Source: Flavobacteriales bacterium
GTDB lineage: Bacteria; Bacteroidota; Bacteroidia; Flavobacteriales_D; Crocinitomicaceae
Direction: 5' to 3'
Assembly (NCBI GenBank): GCA_947462695.1
Contig: CANHQC010000019.1
Location: forward strand, 1-12,962
Length of the DNA stretch: 12,962 bases
Shown here piece by piece: positions 1 to 5,864 of this stretch. The notes beneath the pieces were generated by a model. It saw only the letters and a list, made by a program, of their open reading frames with translations. It was not told the origin of the DNA and searched no databases. The translations under genes were made by a program, and so were the position numbers. Numbering within the stretch: position 1 is the first letter of the stretch; the number at the start of each line of letters is the position of its first letter.

Positions 1-2590
1 CGTCTGGATCACACGGATTAAGTGGATTTGTTCCGTTGGTTACCTCAGTTCCGTCAGGGAATCCATCACCATCCGTATCTGGGTTTGTTGGATTCGTTCC
101 TGCTGTTGTTTCTTGTGTGTTAGTCAATCCGTCATTATCCTGATCACATGGACCAGCATTCGGGTTTGGTATACACGGATCGGTATTCGCTGGGTCAGCT
201 TCATCATTCACACCGTCACCATCAGTATCTGTAACGGACGACTCTAATGCATCAATAATTCCATCTCCATCGGTGTCGATTGGGTTATTTGGATCAGGAC
301 CTATTTCAGGACAATCTAGCTCACCATCCCCATCCGTATCTGGATTATTAGGAAGCGTTCCCGCCGTAATTTCATCAACATTTAAACACCCGTCATTATC
401 GAGATCTGGGTTGTCTGGTATGAAAAACGCGACGATGTTTTCTATACCGGCTATGTCTATTGCGTTCGAATCCGACGTCACTGGAAGCTGTAAAGGTCCG
501 GTGGTGTATTCCCAGTGGTCGAAAATAAATCCGGGCAGGGGTTGTGCAAGCAGTAGTGTTGTTATACCACCGAAGTAGGACGTGGTCCAAGGATAAGTCG
601 GTGCCCAAACAGAGTTCACTTTAATTTCACCTGACAGAGGCGGCGACACATTAAACGTAACATTATACGGACCTGTTAACTGATAACAGTCGATCAACCC
701 TTGTTCTAATGCTAAGCACCTCGAATTCATAAAATTCCGCATTTGCTGAACGCGAGATTGCCAACCGGCAAATGTGCCGCCCCAGCGATTCACCTGCCCT
801 TGCATTTCAGGGGTAATTTCATTCAGCATACTATCGAGCAACTGATTCATGTAGTTACACGAGAAATAGGTGTTCACGAGGTCGATGTAACGGGTTATAT
901 AATATTGTTCGACTAATGGGTTTTCTGCTATTAGTTTTTCGAGAATATCTGTATGCCCTTGACCTCCCGGATTGGGTAAGTTTTCAGCGTTACAAGGGTC
1001 CGCATTCGCTGAAGCATCAGGAATACCAGTATAATTAACGTAATGTCCAAAAGTAGCGTCCATGTCCCATAGGGCGTACCTCCACCTTCTGTGGTTGCCC
1101 GCGGTATCTAATCCTCGCCACCAAGCTGTATTCCAGTTTAACCAATCTTGATTTACGACATATGAATTAAACACAAAGTAATCACACAATGATTTCCAGC
1201 TCAACAAGGTATCTATGTGGTTAAAATTTGCTGGAACAGACATGTTGTTGTTCAAGATGTAGTTTCGAACATAGTTCCAGTCAGGTTGCGCATTAGGAGC
1301 ACCATAATCTTGCCACGTTCCACCCCATGTTTTCAAGTAATATAAATTAAACTTATCCTGATCAAAGTAATAATCAGTATAATCATGATCATCTGCCTTT
1401 TCACGAATTTCATAAACCCCCCAATATTGACCGTTTACATAAAGAATACTCGGTCGCCACGTGCGCTCATCTAAACGCATTCCAGCTCTGATCGATAATG
1501 TATGAATAAATGCGTCTCGAATATGCGCTCCATTTTCAAAAGAATAATTATCACTTGCGGCTGGTTTTAGTATAACCCTTTGAAATTTATCTCTTGTTTT
1601 TTCAGGAAAAATTTGATGTCCAATAAAGGCTGAATACCCGAGTTGATCACGGGAAATGTAATCAAAACCCCTTTGACCATATGCCCAAGAGTCATTTCCG
1701 TGTTTATTGAACTCACCCTGACCTTCATCTATAAATAGGCCATTATCCTCAAATAATTCAAACGAACCAAAAACGGGTGTTTGATTTCCTCCAAGAAGCG
1801 TCCCAACTCCTTGACTGCTTACTGATACAACAGGAATTGTGTGGGTTACATTGATAAAATAGGTGTTGGTTTCAGTAAAGGAAGGTTGATTGGCGCTAAA
1901 AGCAACTGCCCTAAGCACTGTGGTTGCGGAGATTGTTATAGGGCCAGAATAGAGTGTAGAAGTTGTTGTGGGGGTGTTTCCGTTAGTTGTGTATCTTATT
2001 GTTGCCGTTGGATCAGAACAAGTAAGGGTAACAGTTTGTGTTCCTGTGTAGAAACCAGGAGCGAGACTCATAACCGGTGTAGGGGTGTAAAAATTAATTC
2101 CCCCAGTATTGTTTGCGTTTGGCGTTGGGGTGGTAAACAATCTCCAATCAGGAGCACCGTTTGCTGATCTACCAATCGAGTTGTTGGCTTTTGTCCGTTG
2201 AATTATTTTAAGTGAATCGACAACTACTCCAGTTGTATTGGCAAGGATGATCCAATCTCCTTCTGTTTGTTGTAAATTAAAATTTGGATGCAATTGATTT
2301 GCTGTTACAGTATTCCTCTTCGAACAATAAACCATAATAAATCCGTTGGCTGGAATAGTTCCGCTAGGAATTTGCCATTTGGTCAAATTGGTAGATTTGT
2401 CAGAGAGAAAATAACCAGTTAAATCCAATGGCGCAGCAGTGGTATTGTATAACTCAACCCAGTCTTCACGCTGATTAAATGCATCGGTGGGGCCGTTCAC
2501 ATTAGAGCAGGAATACTCGTTAATTACAATTTGTCCAAATAAATTATTGGACATTAAAACAAGCAGCAGTGCGAGTAAAAAATGTTTCAT
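1..2590 (-). CDS. Secreted CotH kinase family protein with lamin-tail, chitobiase-type and thrombospondin-3 domains (3' partial)
   Basis: The reading frame is open from the ATG at 2590 to the left edge (863 codons, no stop), so the C-terminus is missing. Residues 1-20 form a signal peptide (basic start, Leu-rich core, cleavage probably after FGQ). Residues about 21-160 look like a lamin-tail domain (INEY, DWVELYN, LTGYFLSD). Residues about 172-247 resemble a chitobiase/hexosaminidase C-terminal-type domain (IRYTTNGNTPT). Residues about 250-630 are a CotH-type kinase-like domain, with NGQYWGVYEIRE at 386-397, NQDWLNWN near 480 and WRYALWDMDATFG at 503-515, the last carrying acidic residues expected to bind metal. 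A beta-rich linker follows at 640-723, then six DxDxDG calcium-binding repeats. CotH proteins in Bacillus and fungi are protein kinases or surface proteins; substrate and activity here are unknown. A type IX sorting domain beyond the edge is likely but unseen. Confidence 0.88.
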   Translation of the reverse strand, partial: MKHFLLALLLVLMSNNLFGQIVINEYSCSNVNGPTDAFNQREDWVELYNTTAAPLDLTGYFLSDKSTNLTKWQIPSGTIPANGFIMVYCSKRNTVTANQLHPNFNLQQTEGDWIILANTTGVVVDSLKIIQRTKANNSIGRSANGAPDWRLFTTPTPNANNTGGINFYTPTPVMSLAPGFYTGTQTVTLTCSDPTATIRYTTNGNTPTTTSTLYSGPITISATTVLRAVAFSANQPSFTETNTYFINVTHTIPVVSVSSQGVGTLLGGNQTPVFGSFELFEDNGLFIDEGQGEFNKHGNDSWAYGQRGFDYISRDQLGYSAFIGHQIFPEKTRDKFQRVILKPAASDNYSFENGAHIRDAFIHTLSIRAGMRLDERTWRPSILYVNGQYWGVYEIREKADDHDYTDYYFDQDKFNLYYLKTWGGTWQDYGAPNAQPDWNYVRNYILNNNMSVPANFNHIDTLLSWKSLCDYFVFNSYVVNQDWLNWNTAWWRGLDTAGNHRRWRYALWDMDATFGHYVNYTGIPDASANADPCNAENLPNPGGQGHTDILEKLIAENPLVEQYYITRYIDLVNTYFSCNYMNQLLDSMLNEITPEMQGQVNRWGGTFAGWQSRVQQMRNFMNSRCLALEQGLIDCYQLTGPYNVTFNVSPPLSGEIKVNSVWAPTYPWTTSYFGGITTLLLAQPLPGFIFDHWEYTTGPLQLPVTSDSNAIDIAGIENIVAFFIPDNPDLDNDGCLNVDEITAGTLPNNPDTDGDGELDCPEIGPDPNNPIDTDGDGIIDALESSVTDTDGDGVNDEADPANTDPCIPNPNAGPCDQDNDGLTNTQETTAGTNPTNPDTDGDGFPDGTEVTNGTNPLNPCDPD
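2..415 (-). repeat. Thrombospondin type 3-like calcium-binding repeat array within the CotH protein
   Basis: Residues 726-863 of the CotH protein carry six acidic DxDxDG loops, at residues 729-734, 751-756, 772-777, 788-793, 816-821 and 838-843, with linkers such as NNPDTDGDG and AGTNPTNPDTDG. Five cysteines (735, 760, 806, 815, 860) punctuate the array. At DNA level the units near 60-110 and 320-370 are almost the same (both contain catccgtatctgg), so the array probably grew by duplication and may vary in copy number. These repeats normally bind calcium and form a stiff stalk between a catalytic domain and the cell-surface anchor. The array is still running at the left edge. Confidence 0.85.
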
Positions 2591-2614
2591 AGTATAACAG
2601 TTCTAAAACGGTCG

Positions 2615-2626
2615 TTGTTGCAACAA
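2615..2626. promoter_or_regulatory. Perfect 12-bp palindrome at the predicted CotH transcription start
   Basis: TTGTTGCAACAA is a perfect inverted repeat lying just downstream of the candidate -7 box of the CotH gene, where a bound dimeric repressor would block transcription. It could be an operator, or chance in AT-rich DNA. No regulator gene lies next to it in the window. Confidence 0.25.
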
Positions 2627-2627
2627 G

Positions 2628-2656
2628 CAAGTTTAATGTAAACTCAATATTAACAA
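2628..2656 (-). promoter_or_regulatory. Candidate Bacteroidota-type promoter for the CotH gene
   Basis: On the minus strand, TAAACTTG (2635-2628) matches the Bacteroidota -7 consensus TAnnTTTG with one mismatch. A TTG (2656-2654) lies 18 bases upstream, close to the usual 19-base spacing for the -33 element. Transcription would start near 2620, giving a leader of about 30 bases before the ATG at 2590. The call rests on the motif alone. Confidence 0.4.
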
Positions 2657-2735
2657 TTATTGAATTCAATTCGTATATTCGAGACGAAAAAACACCTGTT
2701 GAGGTTGTTTATCAAGTTGAAATATATGAATTTAA

Positions 2736-2819
2736 ATGGAATAGCCGTGCAAACAATTCGCTTAAGCACGGATGTGCTGTGCCGAACTTACCGAGTTGAA
2801 AATAGCATTCCTATTCCAT
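2736..2819 (+). ncRNA. Candidate structured RNA or leader element upstream of the lipoprotein gene
   Basis: A 9-bp perfect stem joins ATGGAATAG (2736-2744) to CTATTCCAT (2811-2819). Immediately inside it a 6-bp perfect hairpin, CCGTGC (2745-2750) with GCACGG (2766-2771), abuts the outer stem with no unpaired base on the 5' side, so the two could stack. The remaining segment can form a third arm (TGCT 2775-2778 with AGCA 2804-2807, then AACT 2785-2788 with AGTT 2794-2797). This gives a three-way-junction-like fold of 84 bases ending 29 bases before the ATG at 2849. I do not recognise a known riboswitch or ribozyme. No U-tract follows, so it is not an intrinsic terminator. Possible roles are a leader RNA, a small RNA or an interspersed palindromic repeat. 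Confidence 0.35.
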
Positions 2820-2848
2820 GTAACCTCTAAAAGACAAATTATTTACAC

Positions 2849-3274
2849 ATGAAAAAAGCATTTTATATTCTGGGATTATTCGGTATTTTGGTTTCATCTT
2901 GCCAAAAATTTGAAGGTGAAGGTGGTAAAAGTTCAATAACCGGAAAAATTTTTGTGACGGAACGCCTATACGTTCAAAGTAACTTGTCCGATTCCATTCA
3001 ATATCCCGGTGCTACGGAAGATGTTTACATTGTGTATGGTGGCGATGGCGATGTGCCTGATGATCGTGTAGAATGTGGATACGATGGGACGTTTAGATTT
3101 GATTATTTACAACCTGGTACTTACACCATTTACTCGTACAGTGAGATATTTGATAAAGGAAGCAATATTAGCAACAATGATGATGACCATTATGTGCGCC
3201 AAGTAGTTAAGCAAACTGTTGAACTCAAGAAAAAAGAAACGCTTGATTTAGGTACGATCAACATCATTAAATAA
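2849..3274 (+). CDS. Small lipoprotein with a carboxypeptidase-regulatory-like beta-sandwich domain
   Basis: The 141-residue product starts with a lipoprotein signal (MKKAFYILGLFGILVSSC); the lipobox VSSC puts the lipidated cysteine at residue 18. After a short Gly/Glu linker comes a single all-beta domain (about 29-140). It contains SSITGKIFVT, a Gly/Asp-rich loop GGDGDVPDD, then GTFRFDYLQPGTYTIYSYSE and a closing DLGTINIIK strand. The pattern GxFxFxxLxPGxYxxxxxS is typical of carboxypeptidase-regulatory/transthyretin-like domains that decorate envelope proteins. The stop codon is two bases before the start of the DUF2490 gene, so the two are almost certainly co-transcribed. A role as periplasmic or surface partner of that barrel is inferred; no enzyme motif is visible. 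Confidence 0.8.
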   Translation: MKKAFYILGLFGILVSSCQKFEGEGGKSSITGKIFVTERLYVQSNLSDSIQYPGATEDVYIVYGGDGDVPDDRVECGYDGTFRFDYLQPGTYTIYSYSEIFDKGSNISNNDDDHYVRQVVKQTVELKKKETLDLGTINIIK

Positions 3275-3276
3275 CT

Positions 3277-3999
3277 ATGCGATTTCTTCTTATTTGTGGT
3301 TTTGCCTTAACTTCTTTCTTTGGTCTTTCACAGGGAAGGGGAATGGTATGGGGTGAATATGGTGTAAAGGGTAAAGTTATTGGTGACTTGGATTGGGGCG
3401 CAGAATTGACAACACGATTTGGAACGTATGGCGTCGAAACTTTTTTTCCGCAGCTAACCCTTCGTTACAAGGTTACTAAATGGTTCAGGCCTTCGGTGGA
3501 TTTTCGTTCTATTTTTAACTTAGACGAATATGGTAACTATTTAAATTCTAGTCGTTTAAACGTAAATACTGACTTTAAACACGCAATAAAACGATTCAGA
3601 CTTGGTGCCCGTGTTCGGTACCAATATTCGTTCAATTCACTTGGTAACAATGAAAACTACGATGTGGAATTTGATCAAGCCTTACGGTTCAAACCGTCTA
3701 TTGGCTATGATTTTAAAGGAAGTTTCTTGACGCCGAGTGCCAGTATAGAATTCTTTTATAATCCAATGTATGGCCCTGAAGGTCGTCAATTTCGGAAATA
3801 CCGTGTTTTCTTAGGTGTTGATTTTGAATTTGACATGCCTCACGAAATAACACTCGGTTATATTTACGATCAAGAAATCAACCGTAATGCGCCTGAAACA
3901 GTCCATATTTTATCTGTTGCCTACACGTATAACCTAAGCTATAAATCGAAGAAAAGTAAGAAAAAGAAAAATTCGAATGGAACTATTCGTAAACTGTAG
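3277..3999 (+). CDS. DUF2490 family outer-membrane beta-barrel protein
   Basis: The 240-residue product has a signal peptide (about 1-18, ending in GLSQ). It is followed by alternating hydrophobic/aromatic strands typical of a small outer-membrane barrel: WGAELTTRFG, PQLTLRYKVTKWFRPSVDFR, FRLGARVRYQYSF, LTPSASIEFFYN, YRVFLGVDFEF and HEITLGYIYDQEIN. The overall pattern fits DUF2490, a family common in Bacteroidota with no established function. It lies two bases after the lipoprotein gene, in an operon. It is odd in not ending at the last strand (VHILSVAYTYNLSY): a basic, Lys/Ser/Asn-rich tail of about 20 residues follows, whereas outer-membrane barrels usually finish on an aromatic residue. 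It ends six bases before the convergent gldH stop. Confidence 0.8.
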   Translation: MRFLLICGFALTSFFGLSQGRGMVWGEYGVKGKVIGDLDWGAELTTRFGTYGVETFFPQLTLRYKVTKWFRPSVDFRSIFNLDEYGNYLNSSRLNVNTDFKHAIKRFRLGARVRYQYSFNSLGNNENYDVEFDQALRFKPSIGYDFKGSFLTPSASIEFFYNPMYGPEGRQFRKYRVFLGVDFEFDMPHEITLGYIYDQEINRNAPETVHILSVAYTYNLSYKSKKSKKKKNSNGTIRKL

Positions 4000-4005
4000 G
4001 TGATC

Positions 4006-4482
4006 TTATTCTTTATTTTCAGAAAACTCCGTTACCTCCATCCCTACATCCAATACTTGATTTATTGTTGATTGCGTAATTCCTTGCTCAAGTGTGAATA
4101 CGTAATTTCCTTTTGCTGGTAGTTTACGGTTGGTAAAGTGAATGCTGTGTTCAACGATAGATCCTGTTTTTTTACCAATCCATGCGCCATTTGCATCCGT
4201 AATCTTAATTTCAAATGGTTCACGAGAACGTTGTTTATCAGGGGTTAATGTGCTCAAGTACACCCATAAATTACTGTAGGCGTAGTCGGTTGTTGTGCGT
4301 AAGGTTAAGGTAAAATTGTATGTTTTCGTTGTATCGTCAATGGAAACGACAAATTGTGGTTTGACAGATTGGTCCCATTGATTGTTTTCGAACACATACA
4401 CCTTTTCATACGTGGGTAACGTTGAACAGCTCGCAAAGAGTAAAAGAAGGAAAACGCTACCAATCCACCTTTTAGCCTTCAT
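4006..4482 (-). CDS. gldH: Gliding motility lipoprotein GldH
   Basis: The product is recognised as GldH by its length (about 160 residues), lipoprotein signal and family pattern: a YxKVYVFENNQWD start, YNFTLTLRTTTDYAYSNLWVYL in the middle, then GxWIGKKTGSIVEH and a beta strand ending YVFTLEQGI. GldH is a lipoprotein needed for gliding and colony spreading in Flavobacterium, tied to the GldKLMN/type IX secretion machinery. I place the start at 4482 (MKAKRWIGSVFLLLLFASC, lipidated Cys19), because this gives a compact signal peptide. An in-frame ATG at 4506 would add eight residues (MAIQNRKK) and deepen the overlap with the upstream ricT-like gene from 11 to 35 bases. Translation is probably coupled to that gene. 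Presence does not prove that the cell glides, since non-gliding relatives keep gldH. Confidence 0.85.
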   Translation of the reverse strand: MKAKRWIGSVFLLLLFASCSTLPTYEKVYVFENNQWDQSVKPQFVVSIDDTTKTYNFTLTLRTTTDYAYSNLWVYLSTLTPDKQRSREPFEIKITDANGAWIGKKTGSIVEHSIHFTNRKLPAKGNYVFTLEQGITQSTINQVLDVGMEVTEFSENKE

Positions 4483-5764
4483 TTTCTTTCGGTTTTGAAT
4501 TGCCACCTCGTCGCTTATTGAATCGGCGTTTTTTCTGACCAGAGGCTGCAGTATTTTGATCGGATTGCTGCGTTTTTACCTCGCTCGTAACAGCCGGTTG
4601 TTTAACTGAATCCTCTGTACGCGTTCTCTCTCCGGGACGATTGCCTGGTTTCTTTTTCTTCTTTTTGGTTTTGAACGCGTGTTCGAAACGATGAAGGCTA
4701 TCTTGACCAACCACATTGGTGTAGTCGGGTTCTTTGATCACTTCTTGAACAAAATCAACTAAGTCTTTTGGTTTTATTCCTTCAGTATTCATCTTAACGA
4801 TTTCTCTCACGCGTGCTGGATCCAGCGGAATGAGTCCTGAAATACCCGCTTCTCCTTCATACGCATACCACATTTGACGCTTAAACACGTCCGTTTTAAC
4901 GTGGTACGCTGAGCCTTTTTCGGTGCGTAATTTCGTTTCAGTTTTTGGAAACGACTTGATGGCATCTAAATACATGTCAAGTTCGTAATTCAGGCAACAC
5001 TTCAACTTTCCACATTGACCTGCAAGTTTCTGTGGATTTAGTGACAGCTGCTGATATCGTGCGGCTGAAGTCGAAACCGACCTGAAATCTGTTAACCAGG
5101 TTGAACAGCACAATTCACGACCACATGAGCCAATTCCTCCTAAGCGCGACGCCTCTTGACGCGATCCAATTTGACGCATTTCAATACGAATACGAAACTG
5201 ATCGGCCATGTCTTTTATCAATTGTCGAAAGTCGACCCTACTGTCGGCCGTGTAGTAAAACGTAGCTTTTTTCAAATCGCCTTGGTATTCGACATCAGAA
5301 ATTTTCATTTCTAAGCCAATATTGACGGCAAGGGTACGAGATTTATATAGCACTTCTTTTTCAAGCGCGCGTGCCTGAGCCCATTTGTCAATCTCTTCCT
5401 GATTGGCAATATGAAGTATTTTCTTTGTCTCCATAGGTTTTAACCCTGGAGCCTTTTTTTTCACTTGTATTCTGGCTAATTCACCAACAACTGATACTAC
5501 ACCAATATCGTAACCCGGGCTTGCTTCGACTGTAACAACGTCACCGACTTGCAAACTCAAGTTATTGGTGTTTCGGTAAAATCCTTTTCGACTGTTTTTG
5601 AAACGGATTTCCACTATATCATAAGGTGCGTGTCCTGACGGAAGCGCAATATTCGCTAACCAATCATACACCTCTAATTTGTTGCATCCTCCAGAACTAC
5701 AGGTGCCATTGTTTTTACATCCCCGTGGAGTTCCTCCTCCACTACTGCATGACGAACAGCCCAT
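4472..5764 (-). CDS. ricT: RicT/YaaT-like PSP1-domain protein, Cys-rich
   Basis: The 430-residue product carries the PSP1 C-terminal domain (about 95-275) with the family's cysteine signatures GIGSCGRELCCSTWL (Cys214, 219, 220) and QCGKLKCCLNYE (Cys251, 256, 257). In Bacillus subtilis RicT (YaaT) is part of the RicA-RicF-RicT complex, which binds 4Fe-4S clusters and aids RNase Y-dependent RNA maturation and phosphorelay signalling. No RicA or RicF is visible here. The N-terminus is unusual against that model: five more cysteines in the first 27 residues (3, 6, 16, 22, 27) within a Gly/Ser-rich stretch. Residues from about 365 form a Lys/Arg/Gln-rich, probably disordered tail. The gene follows holB after 81 bases and overlaps gldH. 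Gene identity by family is firm; a role matching Bacillus RicT is inferred. Confidence 0.85.
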   Translation of the reverse strand: MGCSSCSSGGGTPRGCKNNGTCSSGGCNKLEVYDWLANIALPSGHAPYDIVEIRFKNSRKGFYRNTNNLSLQVGDVVTVEASPGYDIGVVSVVGELARIQVKKKAPGLKPMETKKILHIANQEEIDKWAQARALEKEVLYKSRTLAVNIGLEMKISDVEYQGDLKKATFYYTADSRVDFRQLIKDMADQFRIRIEMRQIGSRQEASRLGGIGSCGRELCCSTWLTDFRSVSTSAARYQQLSLNPQKLAGQCGKLKCCLNYELDMYLDAIKSFPKTETKLRTEKGSAYHVKTDVFKRQMWYAYEGEAGISGLIPLDPARVREIVKMNTEGIKPKDLVDFVQEVIKEPDYTNVVGQDSLHRFEHAFKTKKKKKKPGNRPGERTRTEDSVKQPAVTSEVKTQQSDQNTAASGQKKRRFNKRRGGNSKPKENEG

Positions 5765-5835
5765 AATTCTAAAATATATAGTGTAAAAATAACAAATTAT
5801 GCGACAACGAACGAAGTAGGTTCAACGCAATAAAC

Positions 5836-5864
5836 AGTGAATGTATTACGCAAAGTGAATGTAT
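5836..5864. repeat. Two-copy 11-bp direct repeat at the holB stop codon
   Basis: The 11-mer agtgaatgtat occurs at 5836-5846 and again at 5854-5864, 18 bases apart, with a similar tacgca/cgca following each copy. It overlaps the holB stop codon (5848-5846). It looks like a small slippage duplication that left one copy in the coding end and one just after it. No regulatory role is claimed. Confidence 0.55.

Noticed and set aside
2..415. The regular repeats near the left edge as a CRISPR array
   Set aside because: The repeat units are imperfect, in frame and encode DxDxDG loops; there are no constant repeats with unique spacers.
273..608. Plus- and minus-strand frames over the TSP3 region, including a 70-codon frame at 396-608
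   Set aside because: Both are off-frame to the CotH gene, whose frame is open throughout and encodes recognisable domains.
1841..2167. A 108-codon plus-strand Cys/Arg-rich frame
   Set aside because: It lies entirely inside the well-supported CotH gene on the other strand, where the lamin-tail/chitobiase region is clearly coding.
2736..2819. Reading the inverted repeat as a tRNA, an intrinsic terminator or the ends of a mobile element
   Set aside because: It lacks tRNA arms and an anticodon loop of the right size, has no U-tract, and encloses no transposase or target-site duplication.
5765..5845. A promoter for ricT-gldH in the gap after holB
   Set aside because: Only near matches to TAnnTTTG occur (such as TATATTTT near 5775) without a correctly spaced TTG, so read-through from holB remains equally likely.
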